Source: Adineta ricciae (lineage: Eukaryota; Rotifera; Eurotatoria; Adinetida; Adinetidae). Taken from it: DNA of 64,000 nt. The translations under genes and the position numbers were made by a program. The stretch lies in the NCBI GenBank assembly GCA_905250025.1, contig CAJNOJ010000042.1:310001-374000 (forward strand), given 5' to 3'. Below the pieces are notes generated by a model, which searched no databases, had not been told where the DNA came from, and worked only from the letters and a program-made list of their open reading frames with translations. Positions within the stretch are counted from its first letter, which is position 1; every line of letters starts with the position of its first letter. Of the stretch, positions 1 through 12,700 are shown piece by piece.

Positions 1-1654
1 TGATCGTCATCTTCTTGTTTCAATGCATTTCTTTTAACTCCGTTTGTTTTCTTCCATTGTTGATCATTACAAACTGAACAAATATTTCGCGTTTTCCGAA
101 TGGCTCTTCGATAAGAATAATCCTGTTTTGTATTGTTTTGTAAGATTTCATCGTCTGTATACGATTGTAACTCATCTTTCAATGATCGATATTGTTTTTG
201 TAGATGTTTCAAGCGTAACCAACGTTTGTCGTGAACTTTCTTCAATGTGACAATGTGATCATCGCGATTAACAAGTTCTTTTTGAAGATTATGGAAACGG
301 TCAGTTAATGCTTGGAATTTCTTTTGCAATTCATCGGTATCCAATGATGAACTATGAGTAGATGGCGATGTGGAGATTTTTCGACGAGATGATCTTGAAA
401 GCGAAGTATTTCGACCGATATTTTCATGGCAACTTTGCCAACGACTTTCATGAGATAGATGATGACCCTTAGAAGATAATTTTTTGAAAGAAATGTCGAA
501 GCAATTGTAACTTACTGGTTGCAGAGTATCCCGAACGCGATAGAGAGTGACTTTTAAATGTTCAATTTCATTGTCTCGATCTCGGATGATCTGAAAATAA
601 AGAATTACGTTTCGAGAGGGTTGCAAAAATACTATGTTTTTGTTGAACTTACATTCTCCAGATTTATCATTTGTAATTTTAATGAATTCTCCTCAAAAAC
701 ACCATCTAAATTAAGAAAAAGTACATCATCCTACCTAAGTTTATTAACTTTCTCCCTATTTACTTGTTTGTTTCTTTTTATTAAGATCATTGATTTCACT
801 TCTATGTAAAGAAAAAGGATTGTATGAAGAAATCTTTGCATACAATGATTTACTTGAGATTAGTAATTGTTTGTTCTCGTTCTTCAATGATGGCTTTATA
901 CGAATCAAGTTTCTGTCGCCAAAGTTGAACATCTTCAATAATACGATCAAACGTCTGAAAAATATAGAGAATATCGCTTTGAATCATGGCGAGATGACAA
1001 ACCTGAATTTTCTCTTGATGAATCGCGTTGACAGTTACTTTCTCACTTAGCTGTTTTGTTAAATCGCGAATTTGCTCATACAAACCTAACATTTCGTATA
1101 CGTTCAATACTTCATCACTAAATTAATCTGAACTATTCTTACGTTCATTTTCAGATTGAAAATCATGCACCGTTTTCTCAAATGTTTGCACCTGTAATTG
1201 ATGTAATTGTTCGAATGTACGTGTCTAAAGTTCACTTGTACAATAAACAAGGAAAAGTAAAGAATATTCTACCTTTTCGCTGAATTGTTTCAAACGATCT
1301 TCAAGACTTTGAAATTCGACATTGCGCTTCTTGAGTGTATCAGTTAAAACTTGTTCACTACATGTCAACGCTTGATATATTGTAGACAAAGATGTAGAGT
1401 AACTCTTACCGCTCTTCAAGTTTTTGAATGGAAGCATTTTTTTCTTGTATGACTCGCTGTAGTTTTTCAATCAGTTGCTCCCGATTTTGTGAACGGACAT
1501 CATCTGTACTACTGTCAATCTTTCCTGACAGAGTGTTCAGTATCCTTGAAAAGAAAAAAAGATCATTTAATTACTTCTAGTAAAATTCGCATTGTTTTAC
1601 TTGAATTCATTAGCAACATCTGCTATAATTGGAATACTATTTAACTCAGTCATC
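1..1654 (-). CDS. Coiled-coil protein, N-terminal part (runs off window start)
   Basis: The start is the ATG at 1654-1652 (MTELNSIPII...), followed by short introns. Readable exon blocks lie at about 1615-1654, 1415-1550, 1275-1365, 1150-1230, 850-1107 and 1-560. The splice from 'QKLEER' to 'EQVLTDTLKK' keeps frame if the acceptor is the TAG near 1360. The protein is rich in Glu, Lys, Gln and Leu with heptad-like spacing, for example REQLIEKLQRVIQ near the start and LQKEFVN/LKHLQKQY-type stretches further on. A Ser/Arg-rich patch lies near 370-420. I see no signal peptide or membrane span. The family was not recognised; a golgin, centrosomal or other structural coiled-coil protein would fit. 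The C-terminus is outside the window. The gene is divergent from the AT-hook gene at 2136. Confidence 0.6.
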
Positions 1655-1990
1655 TAATTGAACATTGAACATGCGGTCAACACATCTTCTCATCACGCAT
1701 TAACTACTTCAGTTGTCTTAGTGATTCCTTCTTTCCTTCTGTTAGGATATAGGTGTTGAATTGTGCACACTGCACAAGTGTGTTGAATGAATAGAATGAA
1801 GTGAAAGAAAAGGTATGACATACTCGCGGTAGTTGAAAAAATTCTCCCCAGTTTACTCAGAAAAAAGATGTGTGCGCTTCGGCAAAGGTAAATTTGTAAT
1901 TATCATTTTTTACTAGATGACCGCCGTCTGCTGATCATAATAGAACTTTACTAAATGCCCTTGTTGACACGCCTTTGTCCGCACTGAGTG

Positions 1991-1998
1991 TATATATA
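1991..1998 (+). promoter_or_regulatory. TATA-like box upstream of AT-hook gene
   Basis: TATATATA lies about 140 bp upstream of the ATG at 2136. A possible 5' UTR intron or trans-splice acceptor (ctctag) ends 2 nt before that ATG, so the distance to the true transcription start is unknown. Confidence 0.35.
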
Positions 1999-2135
1999 GT
2001 CCCAATCGAGATTCTTCTCTCTTGTTAATAACATTTTTCTTCTTAAGGTACACCGAGTTTCTTCAATCAATTGAAAGTAAAACAGTTATATGTTTTTAAT
2101 TGTTATCACTTGGAACTTCTCTTTCTTGCTCTAGC

Positions 2136-4167
2136 AATGCCACCGAAAAAAGGAACGAATTCCAAAATATCAACTTACAATACAGCTGAAAGTGAAAACG
2201 AAACAAATCACATGCAATTAGTCTGTTGATTTTGAACCATGTATCAATCTATTTAATCTTGTGTTCAATGTTTGTTTTTCAGAGAGATGAAGATGATAAC
2301 GATCAGGAATCAGCTGAAAACTATGGAAAATCAAGTCCAAAGTCAAAACGTTCTGACGTGAGATACTTGTTCTTTCTTTCGATATAATTTTTCCATCATT
2401 TCATTTAGCATAAACAACATGGCCAGACTCACCGACGAACTGAAGCCGAATTACTTCAAGAAGAAGCAGCTGAGGTACGTGCCAAGTAACTCGTCTGTCT
2501 CTTGACTGTTTTGCTTTAGTTTTTGGAGCATGCTGACAAAAAGAAGGAAATGGCGGAAGATGCCGACGAAGAACGGACTGGTGGTTCACATTCATCAAAG
2601 AGTACGCCGTCCAAGAAAGCCAATGCTCGTGGTAACAAACGTCAGCAAGGTGGATCAGCATCCAAACAAGATGAAGAAGAAGGTACTATTACAATATTTC
2701 ATTCATTTTAATATTTCTTTTTCGTTGCAGATTATACTGAAGAAGATGAAAACAAATCTTCTTCCAACAAAGCAACAGGAAAACGTGCAGGTGCAGCACG
2801 GAAAAATCAGAAAACTGATGATGATGATGATAATACTGGAAGTGAAAGTGCATCACCAAGCAAGAAAACTAAAGGTCAACCAGGTCGTAAGCCAGCTCGA
2901 AAAAATAAAACCGATTATCAGAAAGATGAAAACAAAACTGGTAAGAAATGCATTCCTATATTGATATCGAATGATTTTCTGAATCTTCCAGGCAGTGGAG
3001 AAGATGATACCGCCGAAAGTGAAGGTCAATCACCAATGAAGAAAACTAAAGGCACACCTGGTCGTAAACCTGGTCAAACAAAGAAAAATACTAAAGCTAA
3101 GGATACTGATCAACAAGGTTTGATTCATTCTCTGTTTGAAATATTCTTACAACGTATTTCGTTTAGTAGTTGATGATGATGACAACATTGAAGATGAAAC
3201 AACGTCACCTAGTAAGAAGCCTAGAGGTCGACCAGGTCGTAAACCCGCTCGAAAAGGTAAAACCACGCCGAAGAAAGATACTGATCAAGAATCAGAAAAT
3301 GGTAATTAATCGTGGAAAGAAGACAGGACAAATCGACAGGGTATTAAATTTCAGGTACTGGCGATGATAATACTGAAAGTGAACGACAGTCGTCGGCCAA
3401 GAAAACTGAAGGTAAATCAGATCAAGCAAAGAAGACCACGGCAAAAAAACGTACTCATGAACAAACTGAAAATGATATTGGTAAAAATCTGAATTCTTTC
3501 CTGATCGATTATTGATGACATCAGTTTCTTTTTAGTTTCCGAAGATAATGATGAAAATGCCGAAAACGACGGTCCATCATCGGCTAAGAAAGCTCGTACC
3601 AAAACCGCCAGTAAACAAACTCGAACAAAACCAACTACCGATCAAGAAATCGAGCAGGATTACGGTAATGCTTCCAAAATTACTGTCGTTTTTGCTTTGA
3701 AACGTATTGATTAACTATGTAGAAATGAAAGATGAAAGCGATGCAGCACTTTCCGAGAAAAAGACTTCAGCAACTCATCAGGGTAAGCCTCCAGGCTCGC
3801 CTAAAAAGCCACATGAAAATATTGATCTAGTCTCTGATGAACTCGAACTTTCCGAAGATGAAAGTTCAGCTGACAACGAACCAGCAAAACGATCTCCTCC
3901 ATCATCAGCTAAAAAAACTGACACATCCACCAGCCGAAAACGCGCTGCCGAAGATGAACCATTCGATGATCGTACAAATAAAGAAGACGACACGGCAGCT
4001 GAAACCAATACTGACGATGGTGAATACCTTTTCTTTCCCTATTCACTCGATTTTGATTTCCTATAGATGCTTCATCGGCAAAACCAACGAAAACAACTCG
4101 CTCTGGCGGCAAAGCTCCATCATCAACCTCAAAAGCCAATTCAGCCAAGAAAACTAAAACCGGTTAA
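2136..4167 (+). CDS. AT-hook, Lys-rich nuclear/chromatin-type protein with repeated exons
   Basis: The start is the ATG at 2136 (MPPKKGTNSK) and the stop is TAA at 4165-4167 after KKTKTG. About 10-12 short exons are separated by roughly 50-nt introns; the first joins are near 2222/2281, 2359/2409 and 2484/2521. Successive exons repeat one theme: an acidic Asp/Glu/Ser stretch, then 'SKKTKG', then an AT-hook-like core with GRKP. The cores are QPGRKPARK near 2880-2905, TPGRKPGQTKK near 3055-3085 and RGRPGRKPARK near 3225-3255; the third has the full Arg-Gly-Arg-Pro. AT-hooks bind the minor groove of AT-rich DNA, so a chromosomal protein is the likely role (inference). The whole protein looks disordered. 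No enzyme domain is seen and I know no direct orthologue. The repeated exons suggest internal duplication. Confidence 0.7.
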
Positions 4168-4434
4168 AATCACGTCAATGCCGAAGACACAAAATATTGA
4201 ATTTCTTATTGATACTTGTATTTATTCTTTTATTGCTATTGTACAGTTCGATTTCTTCTGAGTTTTCTTAATAATGAAATATATGTCTTATGTATTTTTT
4301 TATATTTCTCATATTAATCCCAGCGTTTCAGTGTGGACAAGTGTAATTGACATAAACATGAGCAAGATTAACCCTTATCTTAATTCTATTTCTTTCTTCA
4401 TATCACTCAAACGGAGAGTATAGAGTTCAATTTG

Positions 4435-5484
4435 TTACCATTTGATATCGAATTTAACCGGAAAGTGATCACTAATCTCAAGTGCTTGGTCTAATGTCAT
4501 GCCAAATCGAGACTGAAAATCAACTGTTGTATTACTCCGTGATACGATAGCTTTGACGAAGTTATCTCCATTGATGAAAATGCGATCGTATGTACATGTT
4601 CGTCGTGTATTAGTTTTCACTTCATTGTTGATCATCCAAGTAAAATCAACAAAATTAATTGACCTACAAAATGTTTCTTTGTATATGCAATCGAAAAGTG
4701 AAGTTAATCTCTACATACCGAAGTGTTTCTTGACGCTTAGCAGAAATGTATGAGCAATCAGCATTGAAGTCGCCAATGATCAGAATTGGATGATTACTTT
4801 TCAAACTTGGTTTCTTACTGTCCGTCGCATCGATGACATTTTGTGCTAATGCTTGCGACAATGACGTCGATGCATCAGTAAAATAACGAGGATATTTAAT
4901 AATAAAATCTCGTATGACACGACGCATGTCAATTAGTTCTTGATAAGCTGAATCTGGTCGTAAATGAACATCCATTATTGTAAAATATTTTACACCCGAC
5001 GAACCTTTGCTCGTCACTTCAAATGTTCCAATAAAACTAGAAGAAGATTATTTAGAAAAGAAGATACAAAGACACACAAGTCGATATCTCACGGTGGTCG
5101 TTCGAAATAATCTTCTGCATCTTCATATAAATAATAGTTGATTAACTTTACACCTGATGTTGATTCACGATTGAAAAATATAAATTGTTCCTTTGATGAT
5201 GATCGTCCAACACGTTCACTCAATGTCATCGTGTATGGTTTCGTTTTCGAAACTCTATTTAACGCATCAAATAAAACATACGGAGCTTTGATATTAACAT
5301 CAGTAATTTCTTGGATCACAGCAATATCGAAATCATTTATGATCTTTGCAACAGTGTCTGTCAGTGTGACATTAGCTGCCTTCTTACTACCATATTGATG
5401 TAGGTTGAACGAACCAATTCGGACAGCCGATATGGATATGTCCAATATAAACATCAAGGACACGACGGACGTAATAATTTGCAT
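4435..5484 (-). CDS. Secreted DNase I-family endonuclease
   Basis: Three exons, 5093-5484, 4719-5036 and 4435-4663, join in frame to about 312 aa, close to vertebrate DNase I and DNASE1L proteins (about 280-310 aa). The protein starts with a signal peptide (MQIITSVVSLMFILDISISA). The DNase I fold motifs appear in order: IGSFNLHQYG (metal-binding Asn), VIQEITD (catalytic-type Glu), MDVHLRP (first catalytic His), IGDFNADCSY (Asp/Asn), TCTYDRIF and ISDHFPV (second catalytic His). All key residues are present, so it should be an active divalent-metal-dependent DNA endonuclease, secreted or in the secretory pathway. Which vertebrate paralogue is closest cannot be told by eye. Confidence 0.9.
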
Positions 5485-6748
5485 CTTCTCACCGATATTT
5501 TTTATATCAAAGCAATACCTTTTCTCGATAGACGATGCTTATAATTTATAGTAGTGTTAGTTCTGTTTTTCATCTTGTAGGCGTCATCCTCGACAAAAAG
5601 CGAAGAAACACTAATATTTCATGAATCATTTCTCTTTGATTACACGATTTATAGGTAAGTACGAGAAAGGAGTTTGTTTTCGTTATTAATCGAATACAAA
5701 GCACTCCTTCAAGCTTCACAAAAATAGCAATTGAAAATATCGAACATATGACATTTTTTCTATACTTGTTAATATCGCGATTGCATTTCAATACTGTTTT
5801 CGTTTTTGCGATGTGTTTTATCCATATTGTCTTAAAATAGATTAAAGTGCGAAAACTCAATATTGGGAGATAAGAAACGCACTTTCTTCTAAATGAAGTG
5901 TCGATAACGGCGAGTTATGTGACTTTATACACATCGTCTTCGAATTTGAAACTCTAATTTTCTTTCTGAAAAGAAAAGGCAAGAGAATGGAAGGATAGGA
6001 AACGTAATGAAGGCAACTATAGGAGGAGATCGTCGTTAGTTGTCGAACAGAGGTAATTTACGAACTCAGATCAATCTTTATCTTCTTTCAAGTGTGCTAA
6101 GCGACATAATCTTATTGTTTCAGTATATGGTCAAAGACAATGCCATCGAGTTGCTTGTGATTTGCATTGTCTGAATATCGTCAGCAGTATTACAATTCTT
6201 TGAGAGAAGGCCAGCGAATTCAAAGGTGGAGTGCCACTTGTAGAATCATCAGACAACCGTTGATGTTCGACAGATGATTATACATATCCTCCGATATTTT
6301 GTTTATTATATCTCATCTCAGTCTCACATACGTAAAAATAGAAAAGAAAAGAAAACAGAATTCTTGTTGTTTGCTGTAAAAAAAGACCATCCTCATACAC
6401 AAATCGTAGAGTGAAAAAATAGATGTAAAACAAACAAACAAACAGAACAAAGGTAATGAGATATGTGAAACAAAGAGAAGCGGTATGAGGAAGACAGAAA
6501 CAGCAGTTATAACAGTTGGACATAAAAGAATTATACATATACAACAGACAATACACACATACATATGATCATTCGCCAGCAAGGAACATATTTTGTAGAA
6601 CAGTGAAAAAAGAACACTTCGTTGTTCGCGTAAACGAGAGTATCTGGTGGAAGGAAAATAAAGAAAGCATCTACCGATGTACAAACAAGAAATGGCACGA
6701 AAATTGAGATTGGATAGCACACGATACGAAGAAAACCATCGGATTGAT
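5485..6748. other. Intergenic, no gene seen
   Basis: This lies between the DNase start (divergent side) and the supervillin stop, so it should hold the DNase promoter and the supervillin 3' UTR. The ORFs here are AT-rich, low in complexity and without recognisable motifs. A TTTATT at about 6301 (AATAAA on the minus strand) could be the supervillin polyadenylation signal. Confidence 0.5.
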
Positions 6749-9700
6749 TTAGAAAAATCCAAGTGGTTTTTTTATATTTGTTTGTTTCCAATATGGTAAA
6801 GCGTAATATTCATCCTTTGTCATACGAAATTCTTTCTAAATAGACATTCATTGAACATTACTCTCCGTATGCGAACAAATGAAATATTCATCATACTTGA
6901 AAATCTTCATCCGAAAGATATGATTCGATTTTGGATGGATCAACACCTAGAAAACACAGGATTGTTCGATTTTTTCAATTTATTTCTTTTATAATTTACC
7001 TTCTGGTAGTGGACGAGCTCGAAGTTCTTCTATCGTATACTGTTCACGACATAGTTTCTTCAATATATCAGGCACTGAATCCTTTTGATTCACGCTTTTG
7101 CCTTCCTAAAAGAAAACAAATTGTACTTAAAATCGGATCATGTGACAACACACGTACTAGTTGATTTTGTTGTCGTGCTTTCATATGAACCGTCCATTTT
7201 GGAAATAGATTAATAAATTCAATTGGTTCTAAACCAGCATATACTATTGAACAAGGTAAATCAACAGTAGATGAACCAGTTTTCGCTAAAGAAAGAAAAA
7301 TTTATGATTATCCAATTGGTGGAAAGATGATTTCAATTAACCTTTACAATATTCAACAACTGTACGCAAAGCACAACGACGTTCAGCGGTAAAACGCAGG
7401 TCGTTCGGTGCGCCAGCTTGAATATTAGCATTATTTAATTGTACATCAAGTTCATCGTCGGACAGATCATTCCAACCTTGCCATATGAAGATTTCTGAGT
7501 GTGCATCGACTAAACATAGTGCGGGTTGTTGAAGATCATATAGATCAGCTTGAGTGAATGGAAATGCTGAGATATGATTAGGAGAACGAAGAAGATACTG
7601 AATTTCTTGAGCAACAAATGGACCATGTAGACTCGATAGATGAAAGATTCGCATCGTTGCAGTTAAACTTGTAACTGTTCGAGCTAGAAGAGCAAACAAT
7701 CGGTGTATTATCATCGTCAAATCGATAACTTACTGTTTAATAATGAGAAATATTTTCGCTGATGATTTGACTCAGGAAATATGTCCCAAAATAAATCTGT
7801 TTCATCACCTTCTTGCATTTCATTAAATTCGATATATTCATGTTTATCATTGAAATGAAATTCATCTGGACGTCTAAAATCAACAACAACAACAGCAATA
7901 ATCGTCAAAATCGTTAATCTTACGAGAAAAAAGTGAACAAACCTTTCCCGAATTTTCATTGTTGATTTATTTGCTAAACTTTTTTGTTCATTCGTCGTTC
8001 CACACCCATGCCAAAGTATCATTATATTTGCAATATTGTTAATCAATAGAAATGATGTTCGACTACGCAAGTTACCATTGCTCAGATTCAACTCCCACCA
8101 ATGAGTTTCGACATCAATCTCGCCGAGAAACACATAGAGATGCCAAGGCGAAGTTCTCGTTGGATTAGATTGATTACGTTTACCCATATGGATGGTTAAT
8201 GTTCCATCAAATAATTGCAAAAATGTTGCTTCTTCATGATCTTGATTAACATGAATCTAAATTAAAATCATCAAGTTCAATTATCTCCTCCCATTCAATA
8301 AACAGATAACGATCATCTACGTACATGTGGACCTTTTTCTTCGTCGAGAAAGACGGTCATTAATGCTGAAATACCTTTCTCATTAGGACTAGCATTGACA
8401 CCCTGCCATATCCAATAAGCAACACGATCTCGACCAGTATCTGTCTTTCTTACAGATGCTTTACCAGTTGTAATTGAATGAAATCCTATGGAAACAAAGT
8501 TTGTTGTCTGACAATGTCAAGCGACAAAGATTCGAGAAATAGTTACCTGATGCGACTAATTTGTATCTCCATCGAATGATATAAACATCATCTGTATGAA
8601 ATTGTCCGTAGCTTGACTTATTCACCTCGTGACGTTCATTGTCACTGACATGCCAAACATTTAGTGAGATTGTTTGAACATCATGACCACGCAATTCAAT
8701 TGGATCATACCAATGTTTTCCTCGTCCTAGACTTGCTTGCTCAAGAACCATGTTCACTGGATTATCTTGTCTAGCGAGCATCTTTTGAACATCGGCTGGC
8801 TTCAACATTTCAACGATGGACGGAGGCTAGAGAGATCAAAATTTTCAATTAATCAATCTCTTCGAATAACTCGAATTCATACACGTCTTGCAGATGGTAT
8901 ACGATTGACATTATTTGCAGCATCGTTAACCGGTTTAAGTTCTTTAAGATCACCAGGCCAATCGTAGAATTTTCCTTTGAATAGCAACGTTTCCACGTTT
9001 TGATTTTGTTTCCCAAATACACACCATGTTGGCCGTTTAGTACCCGTTTGACCTCCAGACTCATTTTTATCTAAATAAAAGTATAATAACAAAAATGATT
9101 ACATTGAAAACAATGGTACCATCTAATGGTTCAAATGGATTGATTAAACATTCCGAGAAGTCGTATGGATCATTCCATAATTGTTGTGCTAATTGTAAAC
9201 CTACATTACGTTTGTTTTTATCAGCATATTTGCCATTCCAAACATATAATTCTGAGCCGAAATCAAATACGAAGACTTCATTTGGATCGAGAATTTTTAC
9301 TGATAACGAACGAAAACAAAAATCGTCTAACGGAATAAGCATATCATTATCTAGACGGTAGACACGATTTAGTTCCATAACATTCGCTTCGAAATAATCA
9401 TCATCCGTAACAAGATCCATTGATTTGAAGTTTTCATCATCACCATGCAAAATATCAGCAAATTCAGCATAAATATCAGTTTCTGTATCATCATTTGCTT
9501 GGTCTAAGATAAAATATTTCACTTCACTGCGTAGACCGAAATCACGTTGTTGTTTCAAGAAATCGATCACATCCATTGTCTTCGCTTTTTCCAATGCATT
9601 GGCATAATGCCCAAGCCAAGCGAACACTTTCGATGGAGTGATTAACAAATAACAATCACCTTCATTAACCGAATCAAATATCGGATTAACCAAACGTAAT

Positions 9701-12700
9701 GAACAATGGCGACGACCTTTGATTAATATCAACATCACGTCTTTATATGGTTCATAACCAAATGTTGCAACAGCTGAACGATCAATTTTCCGTAGATTGA
9801 TTTCAGCGAAGTTTTCCGTCGCTGCCAATGCAGCTAACGCTTCTTGAGCAAGACCAGCATTTTCCGCGACTAGAATAGATGAAAAGTAGAAACTCGATTT
9901 TAACCAGGCCACACATTAATCGTCAAGTCTCGATACATNCAGGTTTAGGAGTATGTTTATTTTCAAAAGGTCGATTCCAATCAGTAAAAATTTTTGTTGG
10001 CATATCTATAAACAATAGAAAAACAAAGACAAATGTCGAGAGAGATTCATTTTCATTGTTTGCTACAGACTGCAGGAAAGGAGAAGCAAATTACAATACA
10101 CGTCTGTACGTATGTCAAGCTCTAATTTATGTCCGGCATATGCATGTTTTATGATTCTATATTGTCGATGAAAACGTGTGACGAGAGAAAAAGAAAGCGA
10201 GAAAGAGAGAGAGAAAACAGCGGAATTGAGAGTGACCATTTGCAGACGCACTCAAAAGTAGTTAAATTAGTCGATGCTCTCGTCAATGAATTCATCTGAA
10301 AGAGGTCGACATGACGTCTCATTTCAACTTCTCCTGCTGTACATGTTCGATTCAATAGGCAAATGGAAGCTTACACGTACCTGTTTGATCTTGATTCGTA
10401 TTGAAATTGTCGACAGCATCATGAAAAACATCGTCCATTGGTGGCGGTGTTGAATAAATCTCTTCGGAGCGGGAGTAGATTAAATTACGTCGTTTTGTCG
10501 TCGGTGTACCTGACGTTTGAGCATAAAGTCGTGAATCGATCAGCGATGATCCGGTTTCTTGTTCGTGTTCCATCAGATTTCGTTCTCGCTGTTTACTATT
10601 TGTTATTTTTATCGTTGACAGTTGTACAGGCAAGTTTGTTTTGACCAATCGACTTGTCTGGTCGGTTGTAATCTCATCCTGATGAATAGCATTCGTAAAT
10701 CTCGTGCTTGTACCACTATTACCAATGTCGTAGTTAGATATTGCTCGTGTATGAAGGGAACGATCTTTTTCTTCCGGTGATGAAAAAACTATACGAAAGG
10801 AATGGATAGAATAGCAATGTTGGAACAACAGTTGATGTCGCAATCGCTATGACGAAAAAAGAATCAAGAATGGAAGAGAACAAGCAAATGACAAGGAATT
10901 CTCTCGACTATGAAATACACAGGATGCTACACTGGGGGCTAAAGGGGCAATCTCTTACACAAATATGTTTGTGCGAATAAGCAGAATGACAAGCTCGTAC
11001 AACTACGAGAGAGATAATATCGACGAAAACATCAAGAGAAAAACGTTTAGAACAATTTATTACGATGTCCAATATCATTTGTCACATTAACATATCGAAA
11101 ATCAAGCGTACGAGCGAAGTGATCCTCTTGGTTTTTTTTTCACTAATAGCTATTTACAGTAGAGACGAATATGAATATTTAATTTTCGTTATCTGTGGAG
11201 GAAAATATTCTCTTGTTGTTTTTTATTGCATTCCAAGGCTTCTTTTTATCATCAGCTAGCCTCGTAGATTACTGTGTTGTGTATTCTTCTAGTAATAGAC
11301 TTCTTATCAACAGCTTTCCGAGGGTAGAAAAATATAAATAAAAAGCATATTGGTTCTATTTATGCTTATTTTGTACTTAGTGAATCTCGAGTTCGGTTAG
11401 ATGAAGGTAATTGACAGTTGATCAAGGAAGAGAACGAACGGGTTTAAACGGGAAAATAATAATAATAATAATCTGTGTTAGCTCTTCAGTTGAAAACAAG
11501 TTGGTCTCGTTAGAATAGAATTTGATCACATTCTTGTACTTTCTATACTCTTTTCCAGATGTCAAACATTAATATCAAATAATACATAACTACAAGGATA
11601 TGTGCAGAAAGGAAAAGCTCAGTTCCTTCATTTCTTTTCATTAGTCTAATAGAATTCGTTGAAATGTACAAGTCGATTCAAAAATCTGTTAGTAGATATT
11701 ATCTTCCGGCTAATCATCTTCATAATTGCAACCAAACGTAGCGAAATTCGTGCTTTTATAGTAAGAATAAATATCAATTGAATGGCACACAAGAAGTGCA
11801 TCGAAGAAAAGAGACGAGTCTGTTGTTGAGATAACACTCAGCGATGAATGCCCTTTTTTTGGCAAGATGTTTGTGTAGGTGGTCTTAACTACTTATATGT
11901 TATATCTATCTTTATATCCACTGTTAAATTCTGTGCAGAAGTCGATCGTATACTCACTCGGCAAAGATTTGTCTGATATGCCATCGGTTTTCGAGGTAGT
12001 GCAAAGCCTAAAGAGAAAAGAATACATTTAGACTTTTTGGCAGTTCAATTACAAATCGGGAATAAATGACAAAAGACAACTGTTCGCTTTCTCTGGCACA
12101 GAAGAAAAATTGTCGTTTTCATAAGATGAAATCTGTCTGTACGTACCAAGATCCCATGATTAGTGTTTTCACTAGATGGTTTAGAAGCGTAGTCAATCAG
12201 AAGCGAGTAGACAATAACACTTTCTTGAGTTGCACATGTTCATAAATCAACGTAAATGAAGACAAAGAGAAAAATGTTCGATTATCATCATCATCGACAT
12301 CATCATAAGAAAAAGAATATGTGCACTGTACGCTATCGATGAGTCGTACTTTTTCCGCTTGATTATATAAACTTCATTCGTATAGGTCGACGAGTGGTGA
12401 GAGATGTTGACGACGAAGAAATGAGAAATCACAGCATATATGTACATATATCCGATACAGAAATTTTGATAAATGCAACGCATTAATATCTCTATCGTGA
12501 TGAAGATTGTGTGGGTGAAGGGAGTCGAACACCAACGTCATCCACCGACTACCAATATGTCATCGATTTCTTCCTCGCTTATTCTTTTTCTTATTATCAA
12601 TATTAGTCTCAGTTATTTCCCATTTGAGATTACATTGTACTCGAATCATTTCTTCACAAAACGACGCAATACAATAAATTCTCTCTTCCTTTCATCACTT

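Noticed and set aside
6278-6791. Overlapping minus ORFs rich in Phe, Leu and Cys
   Set aside because: They arise from A/T-rich 3' flanking sequence and overlap the last supervillin exon in other frames; no domain or splice structure.
9937-9941. Ambiguous base (N at 9939) that seemed to force a frameshift in supervillin
   Set aside because: A donor GTATCG right after it (intron 9870-9936, 67 nt) keeps the frame without any correction. The N affects only one codon.
12500-12545. tRNA T-loop-like string (gagtcgaac, minus GTTCGACTC)
   Set aside because: The flanks do not form a T-stem, and no D-arm or acceptor stem was found upstream.
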